A DNA stretch of 64,000 nucleotides, from positions 576,630 to 640,629 of the forward strand of contig CDRNVI010000019.1 in NCBI GenBank assembly GCA_977017575.1, in the 5' to 3' direction. The notes under the pieces were generated by a model. That model did no database searches. It was not told the DNA's origin and was given only the letters and a program-made list of their open reading frames with translations. Shown here piece by piece: positions 56,001 to 64,000 of the stretch (its first letter is position 1; each line of letters begins with the position of its first letter). Both the position numbers and the translations under genes were made by a program. The DNA is from Paramoeba atlantica. Taxonomy: Eukaryota; Discosea.

Positions 56001-57204
56001 CGATGCCGTCCAGCGTACCACTGAACACTTCTTTCGCCCTCTGAGCGATGGGGCCCGACGCCAGGCGCAACGTGAAAAGCGGTACGGGGGGTTGGGGCTC
56101 CGGTCAGCGGAGGAATACGCGAGTTCCGCCTACGTAGCCTCCGTCGCTTTTGCATCAAACAAAGACCGGTGGGACCCAGAGGACGCTGAGGGGTTCACCC
56201 AAGCTGTTCGGGAGGTCAACAAACGCACCGGGACGGCAGTCGTCGAACAGTGCGGATTAATATCAAAAAGCCTCGCATTGTCGATGACCACGCTTAACTC
56301 GAATAACGATGCACAAGAACCTAGCACAGAGCTGGTAATTCCTCGCCAACGCGATCTGAGTCATGCCATCGCTTCCTACGAATTTCGGGAGTCGTTTGCT
56401 CGTGCCGACCTTCGAACGAGGGCCAGATGGACATCGGAAACGGGAGAAGGGGCCTCGGAGTGGGCTTTCGTAATCCCCTCCAAGAAAAGCGGCTTAGCCT
56501 ACACACCGACTGAATTCCGTACTCTTGTGCGTTGGTGGCTCGGGGATACTATTTACCCAGCTTTCCGGCCCTGTCCTCTGGAGAAATGCTCGTTGCCGCT
56601 TGACCCCGAGGGTGACCACGCACTGGTATGCAAGTGCGGGCACGGCATAATCGCACGGCACAACGCCATTGCGGGACAGTTCACAACAGAGTGTGCCAAA
56701 GCCGGGTTTACCCCACGGCGAGAAGTGAGTCTGGGGAATACGGGCCCCGGAGGCACCCTCACCAGGCCAGCGGACGTATTTCTTTCCACATTCGACGTAG
56801 GCCAGTCTCTCGTATTAGACTTCGCTGTCACTCACGTCCAGCAGCCAAAGTATACGGACTTAGTCCGTGACGCTAACTGGGTGGCAGCGGGGTCTTTCGC
56901 GGAGCGCTACGCGACGGAAAACAAAAAGAAACAAAGAGAGGAAGCAGAAGCCGCACGCCACAGGTTTGGTGCTATGGTGGTGGAGACCTACGGGGCATGG
57001 AGTCCCAGTGCCTTCGCCATTCTCAAGGAGGTAGCTGCTTCACGGTCAGCGTACTCCGGGGGACTCTCGAAGGGTGAAGCCCTTCATCAACTGGTGACAA
57101 CGCTGAACGTCGCCCTCATGAGGACACAAGCTCGTATGCTTGTACTGCGCCTCCCCGCAGCCTCCCCCGATATCTGTGTTAATGGGTACGGGAACGAAGA
57201 GTAG
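53086..57204 (+). CDS. Group C LINE polyprotein: zinc fingers, RT, RLE (copy C2)
   Basis: 1372 aa from the first ATG after the leader (MVTTRSKAK). Residues 20-60 hold a LGSWNQFEANKHLVEGVSTY block shared with copies C4 and C5. A finger pair at about 296-360 (CHFQGC...H/H, CKEC...H...C) is probably for nucleic-acid binding. RT: RGSSGGAFGLRPEHLQ, DVRPIAAGETLRRL, CKVDLKNAFNNVSR near 743, SSEGVQQGDPLGPLLF, MWFLDDGVLAG near 832 and FHILGSPVGS. RLE: CPLEKCSLPLDPEGDHALVC...H near 1162, RHNAI, FTPRREVSLGNTGPGGTLTR, PADVFL with SLVLDFAVTH near 1227-1245, then the KKKQREEAEAA helix. No stops or frame changes. Unlike groups A and B, it lacks the beta-rich N-terminal module. Confidence 0.92.
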   Translation: MVTTRSKAKQGTGFEREANEHELGSWNQFEANKHLVEGVSTYDESLYTTPLPPDPSSELSERAEKIARDIKDSVEGETPDTGHQNTATEEELFSSILPAVSSSTESSEFQFEGTHPSSLSQLKKSNQAVKGKVLRSSRSEYDYEENKLAFPDLTPPDLDFSVAKSCRGRKKKKRPKGITLSQLSTRLGATVELSAESGVDSEDRDNTDSILNSSKPCTPVAEHVDNSSGEMFHDGRNRTTSPGKRKRHQVSKISPAEPMGAEKPHHIAKTLHATREEASTRRGHPREEASIENVNVRKCHFQGCAWKTLSHGGQWQAFYNHIAHRHGDQVPDTWWIEEGRFLCKECNKHYDLGKRDTHTKSCTSRRSLPQIPQTTPPSSNIIPAANPHLNDTPQPDLRAASAPADQSTESQSAQVDLPLPSLSSVSALPINTCKDIPDRCRQEWAKTLCGCISTAICENTLQAWTLLAMLPKCVLPAPHRGGNRAKASYASHVKKCLARWRNGEFLALWNEAVSSLVRKKKSVAQAQDIDDEIKKAALRAKRLVRDSELSRAMTALTSEPLAPDDEATYAKLLSKHPPRLSTSNVDCFPARDVEPLKATEEEVAEALSTFHRGSSGGAFGLRPEHLQTAMQYHHDAYTDPLGTLTKFVNHMLAGKVPLEVKGHYAGGRLCALKKGERDVRPIAAGETLRRLTSKVACFAAKEQARKLFKGHQYGVATPAGSERVIHLCRKTIAEHIDDDDFILCKVDLKNAFNNVSRDSFTALARRHFPKLGCYVEWCYNAGSILTFGSRTIESSEGVQQGDPLGPLLFSLVMKEVAWKIRVAAPNLDLNMWFLDDGVLAGPSCDVRHALDVIAITGPKWGLHLNVAKCELISHPASSHRSSLFPDIPGLNKNGEGNFHILGSPVGSTQFCREFFLKNAIDLAEESLEAITTLDDPQIALSLIRHCTGFCQMVYSLRSTPTAELQDICKRLDDAVQRTTEHFFRPLSDGARRQAQREKRYGGLGLRSAEEYASSAYVASVAFASNKDRWDPEDAEGFTQAVREVNKRTGTAVVEQCGLISKSLALSMTTLNSNNDAQEPSTELVIPRQRDLSHAIASYEFRESFARADLRTRARWTSETGEGASEWAFVIPSKKSGLAYTPTEFRTLVRWWLGDTIYPAFRPCPLEKCSLPLDPEGDHALVCKCGHGIIARHNAIAGQFTTECAKAGFTPRREVSLGNTGPGGTLTRPADVFLSTFDVGQSLVLDFAVTHVQQPKYTDLVRDANWVAAGSFAERYATENKKKQREEAEAARHRFGAMVVETYGAWSPSAFAILKEVAASRSAYSGGLSKGEALHQLVTTLNVALMRTQARMLVLRLPAASPDICVNGYGNEE

Positions 57205-57508
57205 TCTTCGTGGAACCCGCGGCTTTTCTTGGGAGTTTTCTTGGGTGGGGGGCCCTTTTCTATGATGGGGGGGTGTGGCCAGCGTCCGGATTTCCTGCGG
57301 ATTTTAAGGTACGGGGTTGGCGTTTTGAAGGGAGGTAGGGGTTTGCTAGTTTTTGGTTTGCTAGTTTCGGGATTAAGACTTTTGGATACGTAATTGGACA
57401 GTTGTAACAAATGCAAAACACATTGCTATCAAAAAAAAAATGTAAACTTGAGAAAGTAATTTCGATTCCGTCAAAAAAAAGGAAATATCAAAAAAAAACA
57501 CATAAGAG

Positions 57509-57534
<26 letters not shown>

Positions 57535-57540
<6 letters not shown>

Positions 57541-58685
57541 AATCGATTGAAGACGTGAATTCGAAAGTTGGTATCAGTCTACTCGACTCAAACGGACTCG
57601 TGCGTTCCATCCCGCGCCATAAATGTGAAGAACTCTCCCCCAAAGCTCGCTTCACCAAGAGATCTCGCGAGGGAGAAACCAGACATCCCTTTGAACCCGC
57701 AAATCCGCCTTCCCTTCCTCGTGACCGCGCATTGCCTCATTCCGAAGACTTTCCACACGATACAAACCCCCTTTACGCATCCGAAGATTGCGTTGACGCG
57801 CAGCCACCCGACTGGGCAAGTAATAGCGTCCCCCGCCAAAAAGACATAAGTTACGCGATCTCTGCCACAGAGTTCTCGCACGCATATGAAAACGCCGACG
57901 CCCGGACTCGCGCACGCTGGGCTTCTCAGTGTGGTAAAGGAGCAAGCAGTTGGGCGTTCGTAACTCCTTCCAGAGACACGGGCCACGCCTTTAACCCCAC
58001 AGAATTCCGCATCCTATCCCGCTGGTGGTTAGGTGTGCCCGTGTACGGGGAAGAAGGTACATGTCCCAAGGGGAACTGCACACTCCCATTGGACATACAC
58101 GGCGATCACGCTCTCACATGCAAGCACGGGGACGGTATCATCGGCCGTCACAACGCCTTGGCCGATCACTTTGCCGATACTTGCAGTAACGCACGCCTAG
58201 CTCCCCAACGGGAAAAAAGCCTCGGGAACCGGGGCCCCGGAGGCGCTCTGACTAGACCCGGGGACGTCTTCCTTCCGCGTCTCTTCCTCGGGAAACCTAT
58301 CGTGCTTGACTTCGCGGTCACTCACGCCCAGCAATCTAAATACACGGACACAGTCCGAAATGCTAGCTGGGTGGCCGCGGGGTCCTTCGCAGAGCATTAT
58401 GCCTCAGAGCAGAAAGTCCGACAACGCCGTGAATCTGAAGATGCCGGAAGCGATTTCACAGCTATGGTGGTCGAGAGCTATGGCTCTTGGAGTGCCAGTG
58501 CTTTAGCCGTTCTCCGGAAGGTTGGAGAACGAAGGGCAAAAGCGTCCAACGGTATCTTGACAGACGAGGCCTCTACGCTCCGTCTCGTGACCGACATGAA
58601 CGTAACATTGATGCGTTGCCAGGCGCGCATGATGATTACGCGCCTGCCGGCTGTGGACCCCTTGCCCCCTTTAATCGAGCAATAG
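57535..58685 (+). pseudogene. Group C LINE protein, C-terminal RLE part (copy C3)
   Basis: Frame FQSIEDVNSKVGISLLDSNG through RARWASQCGKGASSWAFVTP, EFRILSRWWLGVPVYG, the zinc block CPKGNCTLPLDIHGDHALTC...H and RHNALADHFAD. Then APQREKSLGNRGPGGALTRP, GDVFLPRLFLGKPIVLDFAVTH and the KVRQRRESEDA helix, ending at LIEQ with a stop at 58683-58685. RLE residues are intact. Close to copies C1 and C6, less so to C2. The frame continues upstream through the A tract but has no real start. Confidence 0.87.
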
Positions 58686-59222
58686 CACGATGACGGATGT
58701 GCAAGATGGGCCGCTCAGCCGGAACCCGAACAGCTGGTCCGGATGCTGGTCGATGCCGGCAGGGTCTATGCTCACGCCTAGTCCGCCAGGGCTAGGTACT
58801 CCAAGTGAGGTAGGACATGGGTAGGGAACTTTGTTCCTCCCCGTCGGCCAGCATCATGCTCCGCGACCGTGCCGCTGTCGGCACAGGCCCATTGCTTGCG
58901 CCCTCTCGTACAACAAGAGAAGGGTTACCAAGGCAAGCTGGGAGAGGTCGAAAGACCCGGCCCGGAACGCGCGAATGGTTCGGGGAAAGTCTGCCCCTCC
59001 TAGCCGAGGGAGACCTTACCCTCCCTGGAAATCTGGTAAGATTGGTAAGGGGAAGTGGGTAAGATGGGAAAGCATGTATTTGCTAGTTATATATTTTGCT
59101 CGTTTTTAAAATGGGGGGAAGTGAGGGAAAGAAGTTGAGCAAGTGGGAAAGTAAGTGAGAAAGTCATACCGTACATACATATATAAAGTTAGAACTCGTA
59201 CTCTTCCCCCCCTATTATCTGC
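58686..59222 (+). promoter_or_regulatory. Structured 3' UTR of group C LINE copy C3
   Basis: CTCAC...CCTAG/CTAGG...GTGAG (58771-58809), GTGCCG-CTGT-CGGCAC (58869-58884) and GGTC-GAAA-GACC (58946-58957), in the same order as copies C1, C5 and C6. Downstream GGGGGGAAGTGAGGGAAAGA matches the distal part in C1. Confidence 0.75.
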
Positions 59223-59234
59223 AAAAAAAAAAAA

Positions 59235-59884
59235 AGTTTCACTGTGGATAACAAGAACTCGTTGCTGCATGAAAATTGAAAGGAGTAGAAAAATTCAACA
59301 AGGTATGTCTGGTTCTCCAACAAAAGCCCCCAGAACCTTTATCGCTTGTGCTTCAGTTGCCACGCCAGCTCCTTGTAATGGATTCGGAAGGGGGATTTTT
59401 TGTGTTCCTTCGAACCAGACACACTATTGTCCACTTGAGTTGTGGCTATGTATTTGCGGAGTTGGGACATCACCACTGAACCGTTAAGTTCCTGTAGTCG
59501 AAGGGTGAAATCCTGTACTACGAAGTCCCGTTCGAGTCCACATGCATCAGCCAGGGTTGTGATAAGCGCTTTGGTGTTGCTGTGCATTGCACCGCCGGAG
59601 AGCATTGGTACACATTGGAATTGCTTTTTTTTTTAGCCGACGAAATGCAGATTGATGTTTTTTCGGTTCCGTCATAGTCAGATGACGAAGTAAAAAACAA
59701 TGTATTTTGCTCGTTCTAATACTTCCCGGAGATCACATAACCGTATATATGCATTTGGGGATTTAATCCTTTTGTTTATACCTATTCATTTCAAAAGTGG
59801 TCTTAAGCATAATTTTATCTTTGCAGAAATTTATCGCAGCATAATTTTATCTTTTCAGAATTTTTATCGCAGTAGAATTTGCCA
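59235..59884. other. Mosaic of LINE scraps and dispersed repeat
   Basis: No complete gene. Minus strand: 59295-59304 is the last 10 leader bases followed by a C4-like 5' UTR start. 59305-59400 encodes ATEAQAIKVLGAFVGEPD of a group B RT. 59420-59626 is identical by eye to the 3' coding end at 6554-6760. 59660-59718 matches 7870-7925 inverted. 59747-59880 shares pieces with 6262-6312 and holds a tandem GCATAATTTTATCTTT unit. Confidence 0.65.
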
Positions 59885-61715
59885 TTCCGTACTGTTTGCC
59901 TTCAAAGAGCTCGCTCGCTTTGGGTCGGATTGCGTTGCATACGGCTTTGCTCGCTAATCGCCGAAGGGTTTCACCGGCAGCGATCGGACGAACATCATTT
60001 TCGCCCTTTGATAGGGCGCATAAGCGCGCCCCTGCGAAGTGCGCCTGTACTTCAGAGGGTGCCTTCCCAGCTAGGAGGTGATTTGTTAGCTTTGTGAGGG
60101 ATCGGAGAAAGTCATTTCCGTGTACGAGCAGTGCTGCCTGTAGGTGCTCTGGGCGTAATCCCATAGTGCCGGCAGAGGAACCCCTGTTGAAGCTCTTCAG
60201 CGTCTTTGCAACTTCGCGTTCGTCAAGTTCCAGTGGAGCGCAGTTCGGGGGCGGGCAGTTTTCGCACGAGTCAATTTGAAGACGACGGGGGTGTTTTTCT
60301 AGCAATTTTTCAAATGTCTCGTCATCGTCAGGCGCCATTGGATCTGACGTTAGGGAGGCCAACCCTCTAGAGAGCTCGCCGTGGCGGACGAGGAGTTCTG
60401 CTCGAATCGCTGCCTTCTCGTCTTCGTCAGGGAATTCCGTTGGAGATTTTTGCTTTTTTCGACAGGCTACAATTGCTTCGCTCCATAGGTCCGAGTACTC
60501 TTGTTCCGCCCAACGCTGCATGCATTTATACGCATGTGAGGCATATGCCATGTGGCCTTTGCGGCCCCCTCGATGCGGAGCTGGTAAAACGCATTTGGGA
60601 AGCATGGCCAGAAGCGTCCATGCCTGTAAGGAGTTTTCAGAGACCGCGTTCCGAATGGCGGAGGAGAGGATTTCTTCCCAGATCTGGCGGCAACGATAAG
60701 GCACGTCTTTGCACGTACTCAGCTGAAGAGAGCAGACAGAAGGAAGAGGTGGGAGCTCAAAGTTGGTGTTCTCTGGTGTTGGTGCGGTGCTCACTTCGTT
60801 GGGTGGAGTAAGAAGTTCGGGAGAAAGGAGCGCGACGGTTTTCGTTCCTTTGCAGCTGTGTGTGTGCGATGATCGTTTGTGGTTGTCGTAGTGGCGTCCG
60901 CATGAGGTGCATAGAAAACGGCCTTCTCTGTACCACCATTCATTAGGGATGCTGTTACCGTGCCGGCATGCGACATGGTTATAGAAGGCTTGCCAGGATC
61001 CGCCATGCGACGGACTGCGCCATGAACATCCCTGGGCCGGGCACTCTCGGAGCGCGGCAGACTTTCCTTGGGACAATGAGTTGGGCTCAGCGAGGCTAAC
61101 GCCAGCGTTTTCAATATTCTGGGTTTCGTGTCTTCTTCCTGGTTGCTCTTGAGATGGACCCGGAATAAGTTCATAAGGATGCAAGAGTGAAGGTGTCTCT
61201 GGGTCTACCCGGTATCGGATGAGCTTATTTCTCCGTGGAGTAGGGGTTTTCTTGGAGTGACCTTTAATGTCCTCATTGCTACGTGCTTGGGCGGATAGAG
61301 CAGTTTTGAGTGGTGTACTTAGATGCTGTGTAGCATTCAAAGACTCTTTCGTCTTCTTCGCTGGCGTTACTTGCCTGATAACAGCGGAGTGTTGCATCTC
61401 TTCATTTTCGACCTCCGTGTGACCTGTGTCCGGTGTTTCATTAACCCCACCTACGATCGCGTTCGTTCGGCGGATCCAATCTTCAGGAATATTCTGAGGG
61501 ATGGGGGTCGTGTAAAGGTCTTCATGGTATGTGCTCGTCCCCGTGATTAAATGTTCGTTTCCTTTAAATTGGTCCCAAGACCCCGGTCGGTGAGTTCTGC
61601 CATTAATTTCTAAGCATTTGTCGTCCGTCTCCATGGCTTCGGCTTCGTGGTCCGGATTTCCGCTGTTGTCGTCTATGGGAGGAAGTGTGACTGCGGGGGG
61701 GATGATACCAGACAT
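59885..61715 (-). pseudogene. Group C LINE protein, N-terminal half (copy C4)
   Basis: ATG at 61713-61715 (MSGIIPPAVTLPPID). RPGSWDQFKGNEHLITGTSTY is the conserved N-terminal block. Fingers CPAQGCSWRSPSHGGSW...H/H and CTSCGRHYDNHKRSSHTHSC lie near residues 228-300. Then VCSLQLSTCKDVPYRCRQIW, LQAWTLLAMLPKCVLPAPHR and the start of the RT: RGSSAGTMGLRPEHLQ, LCALSKGENDVRPIAAGETLRRLAS and ELFEGKQYGMAN. It ends before RT motif A. The preserved part is open. Confidence 0.87.
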
Positions 61716-61759
61716 AAAAATTAACCCGTACCTCGGAAAGAGATGAAATAGAAAAAATT

Positions 61760-61795
61760 CAACAAGGTACAGAAACTGTATCTTTATCGTTAAAG
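61760..61795 (-). other. Spliced-leader sequence at LINE 5' end (copy C4)
   Basis: Complete 36-base leader, directly preceded on the minus strand by the poly(A) tail of copy C5. Confidence 0.92.
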
Positions 61796-61814
61796 TTTTT
61801 TTTTTTTTTTTTTT

Positions 61815-62242
61815 GTTTTTATGCAAATAAAGAAAATCTTTCTCACCTCTTGACATACTTTTCCCACCTTTCTCCCTACTTTCCTGCTTTCCCCTACCCA
61901 ACTTTTCAACTTTTCAGGGGGGGTAAGGTCTCCCTCAGCTTCGCCTCACCCGGCCTGCAGGCGGCTCCTCAACCATTCGCGCGTTCCGGACCGGGTCTTT
62001 CGACCTCTCCACGGCCTGACTTGTGGACCCTTCCCTTGTTATACGGGAGGGCGCAGGCGCGGGCCTGTGTCGACAGCGACACGGTCGCGAAACAGGATGC
62101 TGGCCGACGGGGAGGAGATTCACTACCCGTGTACTACCTCACTTGGGGTACCTAGCCCTGACGGACTAGGCGTGAGTATAGACTCTGTCGACGAGACCAG
62201 CACCCTCAGCCTTCGAACATGCCGGGATCCGCGAGCCTTGGT
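61815..62242 (-). promoter_or_regulatory. Structured 3' UTR of group C LINE copy C5
   Basis: On the minus strand: CTCAC...CCTAG/CTAGG...GTGAG (62139-62176), GTGTCG-CTGT-CGACAC (62067-62082) and GGTC-GAAA-GACC (61994-62005). The middle stem differs from C1 and C3 by a paired C-G to T-A change. Confidence 0.75.
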
Positions 62243-62899
62243 TTAGGCTACTGCAAAATAAGTGCCGGTTTGTTTACCGTTTTGAGTGGGCTCAGGTGTC
62301 ACGCTGTCTTCGTGCTCGTCACCCTCGGGGCTTGAAGAGTTGGTACCGTCAGTACACGTCGTTGCCGTTCGTTTTATTCGTTTCTTCTTTCTCCTACCTT
62401 TGCGTTTTGTTGTGATTGTGAAGTCAAGTTCAGTAGGCGTGAGGTCTGGAAACATCATCGCGTTCTCTGTGTCAACGGCACCTTCCATTCTCCTTGTTCG
62501 ACGCAGGCATCTCTCCTTCACAGCCCTGTTTGAAGTTTGTAATTGGCTGGGTGAATTTGAGTGCGTTCCCTCGAAATGGAAAGGGGAAGGTTCATCGTCC
62601 CGACGCACACTGCAGTGTATCTCTTCCTCGGTTCTTTCACTTGATAGTTCATTCGCATGCCCCAAATCTGGCGTTGAGTCCTGCGTTGCCGTCTTCATAC
62701 TTCGAAGGATTTCGTCCGTTCTCTTTTCCCAGTCCTGAGGAATATCATTAGGGAGGGCTGTGGTGTAGATTAGCTCATCGTACGTGCTAGGTCCCTTCAC
62801 TAAAGATTTGTTTGCCGCAAATTGATCCCAGGACCCAAGTGTGTGAGACGACGCCTCCTCCTCGAAGGTCGGATTTTGCTCTTCAACGGATGTGGGCAT
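62243..62899 (-). pseudogene. Group C LINE N-terminal fragment (copy C5)
   Basis: ATG at 62897-62899 (MPTSVEEQNPTFEEEA), then LGSWDQFAANKSLVKGPSTY, YTTALPNDIPQDWEKRTDEI, SPFHFEGTHSNSPSQLQTSN and the basic KRKGRRKKKRIKR. It stops at 62243 after GTYFAVA, where the 3' UTR has been joined. 218 aa; too short for any catalytic domain. Confidence 0.8.
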
Positions 62900-62944
62900 G
62901 GGATCGCGACCCGGGTAACAAAGAACAAATTAATAAAAATAATT

Positions 62945-62980
62945 CAACTAGGTACAGAAACTGTATCTTTATCGTTAAAG
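62945..62980 (-). other. Spliced-leader sequence at LINE 5' end (copy C5)
   Basis: 36 bases with one substitution near the 3' end (CTAGTTG for CTTGTTG). It directly follows the poly(A) of copy C6. Confidence 0.9.
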
Positions 62981-63006
62981 CTTTTTTTTTTTTTTTTTTT
63001 TTTTTT

Positions 63007-63559
63007 TGCGATTAATAAGGGGGGAGAAGTATGAAACGCGGCATTGCCTCTATATTACCCAATACATGAACCATGAAGGTCCATTGGGGGGGGTATATGA
63101 TTTGTAAACAAGCAATCAAATTAGCAATTTCACATGTTGTAGCCCAAAACTAGTAATTCAACCTGCCTTAAGTTATTTATGATTCTGATAACAATAATAA
63201 TAAAAAAGGAAGCAATCCACGCCCAATCCATCCGCGCGTTCCGGACCGGGTCTTTCGACCTCACCACGGCCTGACTTGTGGACCCTTCCCTTGTTATATG
63301 GGAGGGCGCAGGCGCGGGCCTGTGTCGACAGCGACACGGTCGCGAAACAGGAAGCTGGTCGACGGGGAGGAGATTCACTACCCGTGTACTACCTCACTTG
63401 GGGTACCTAGCCCTCGGCGAGCTAGGCGTGAGCATAGACTCTGTCGACTCGACCAGCTTCCAGATCAGTTGTTTCCGAGGGCGCTAACGTGGGCCTGTGC
63501 CGACAACGGTGTGGTTAGGAAACGATTATCCCACGAGGGCTACTTACTCCGTTACCAAG
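63007..63559 (-). promoter_or_regulatory. Structured 3' UTR of group C LINE copy C6
   Basis: CTCAC...CCTAG/CTAGG...GTGAG (63393-63432), GTGTCG-CTGT-CGACAC (63322-63337) and GGTC-GAAA-GACC (63249-63260). A degenerate duplicate of the middle block lies at 63478-63520 (GTGCCGACAACGGTGT, plus strand). Confidence 0.75.
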
Positions 63560-64000
63560 CTATTGCTCGATCAGCGGAGTGGGAAGGTCGTCTACCGGCA
63601 TTCTTGATATCATCATACGTGCCTGGCGACGCATCAGCGTTATGTTCAAGTCTGTGACGAGCTGTAGCGTAGCTGCTCCGTCACTGAGAATGCCGTTGGA
63701 CGCTTTGGCCCGACGTTCTCCTACTTTCCGAAGTACTGCTAAGGCACTAGAGCTCCAAGAGCCGTAGCTCTCTACGACCATTGCTGTGAAGTCGCTTCCC
63801 GCCGACTCAGATTCACGGCGCTGTCGAGCTTTCTGGTCGGAGGCGTAGTGCTCAGCGAAAGACCCCGCGGCCACCCAGCTAGCATTTCGGACTGTGTCCG
63901 TGTATTTTGATTGCTGGGCGTGAGTGACCGCGAAGTCAAGCACTATAGGTTTTCCGAGGAAGAGGCTCGGCATGAAGACGTCCCCCGGTCTGGTCAAGGC
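63560..64000 (-). CDS. Group C LINE protein, C-terminal RLE end (copy C6, partial at window edge)
   Basis: Frame ALTRPGDVFMPSLFLGKPIV, LDFAVTHAQQSKYTDTVRNA, SWVAAGSFAEHYASDQKARQ, RRESESAGSDFTAMVVESYG, RRQARMMISRMP, stop at 63560-63562. RPGD, LDF and the following Lys/Arg helix are the RLE catalytic region. Open throughout what is visible; whether the rest is intact lies outside the window. Very close to copy C3. Confidence 0.85.
   Translation of the reverse strand, partial: ALTRPGDVFMPSLFLGKPIVLDFAVTHAQQSKYTDTVRNASWVAAGSFAEHYASDQKARQRRESESAGSDFTAMVVESYGSWSSSALAVLRKVGERRAKASNGILSDGAATLQLVTDLNITLMRRQARMMISRMPVDDLPTPLIEQ

Larger units (their letters stand above)
53029..57534 (+). mobile_element. 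Group C LINE, full-length copy C2
   Basis: Leader (53029-53060), 25-base 5' UTR, open ORF 53086-57204 and a 3' UTR (57205-57509) ending in poly(A) at 57510-57534. The 3' UTR lacks the hairpins of the other group C copies, so C2 is a separate subfamily. Potentially active. Confidence 0.9.
57535..59234 (+). mobile_element. Group C LINE, 5'-truncated copy C3
   Basis: Starts immediately after the poly(A) of copy C2, carries the C-terminal coding part (57535-58685) and a long structured 3' UTR, and ends in poly(A) at 59223-59235. Same orientation as C2. Confidence 0.87.
59885..61795 (-). mobile_element. Group C LINE copy C4, 5' part
   Basis: Leader (61760-61795), 44-base 5' UTR, and the ORF from 61715 to 59885, where it stops inside the RT and is replaced by unrelated repeat sequence; the 3' half is missing. 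It sits directly downstream of the poly(A) of copy C5 in the same orientation. Confidence 0.87.
61796..62980 (-). mobile_element. Internally deleted group C LINE copy C5
   Basis: About 1.2 kb with both ends present: leader (62945-62980), N-terminal ORF part (62243-62899), then directly the structured 3' UTR and poly(A) (61796-61814). The fingers, RT and RLE are absent. Could be mobilised in trans if the ends suffice. Confidence 0.85.
63007..64000 (-). mobile_element. Group C LINE copy C6, 3' end (continues past the window)
   Basis: The coding part 63560-64000 runs off the window. The 3' UTR (63007-63559) includes a second, degenerate copy of the hairpin block. Its poly(A) (62982-63006) adjoins the leader of copy C5. 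Confidence 0.87.

Noticed and set aside
1-64000. tRNA, rRNA or CRISPR arrays
   Set aside because: No cloverleaf, rRNA block or spaced-repeat array was recognised by eye. The repeats seen are TIRs, minisatellite or UTR repeats. A tRNAscan-SE run would be decisive.

Overview
The window is a 64 kb nest of transposable elements from a nuclear eukaryotic genome; I found no convincing host gene. The most telling signal is a 36-base sequence at the 5' ends of several LINE copies. It contains the core ACAGTTTCTGTACC and ends in TTGTTG just before each element's short 5' UTR and ATG. This core belongs to the spliced leader (SL) that kinetoplastids and diplonemids trans-splice onto their mRNAs (recalled, not searched). 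The leader, the VIPER-like tyrosine-recombinase retroelements, the Ingi/L1Tc-like LINEs and the restriction-like-endonuclease (RLE) LINEs of CRE/R2 type together point to a euglenozoan, either kinetoplastid or diplonemid. The sequence alone does not decide which. The genetic code behaves as standard.

Four LINE groups are present; A, B, C and Ingi-like are local labels. Group A has a single ORF of about 1120-1180 aa (N-terminal small beta-rich module, RT, Cys/His motif, RLE). It has three open copies (22945-26445, 31694-35233, 37226-40585) and one copy with a nonsense codon (7982-11388). Group B is a relative of A, with mostly truncated copies (6539-7837, 20410-22020, 22044-22584, 26520-27490, 27744-31132, 41100-45384, 45385-46418, 46688-49400). 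Group C has N-terminal zinc fingers, RT and a different RLE (open copy 53086-57204; partial copies 49677-52760, 57535-59234, 59885-61795, 61796-62980, 63007-64000). The Ingi-like LINEs have APE endonuclease, RT and RNase H (12179-20409, split by a VIPER-like element, and a 3' end at 50216-51110).

Layout. 1-6121: chimeric LINE remnant with a VIPER-like element carrying split direct repeats. 6122-12162: B and A copies and an 18-bp x 43 minisatellite. 12163-20409: Ingi-like LINE containing a second VIPER-like element. 20410-31476: B and A copies stacked in one orientation and a 949-bp non-autonomous insertion. 31477-40920: two full-length A copies. 41100-49400: B copies broken by a complete Merlin-type DNA transposon (9-bp target duplication) and by SINE-like elements with 11-14-bp target duplications. 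49677-64000: group C copies stacked poly(A)-to-leader on both strands.

How the parts work together: the autonomous LINEs appear to be transcribed, trans-spliced with the leader, polyadenylated and reverse-transcribed back. Copies therefore begin with the leader, end in poly(A), and often sit directly on the poly(A) tail of an older copy in the same orientation. Groups B and C keep structured 3' UTR hairpins with compensatory base changes, probably the RNA the RT recognises. The SINE-like elements probably borrow this machinery. All statements rest on reading the sequence; no database search was run.
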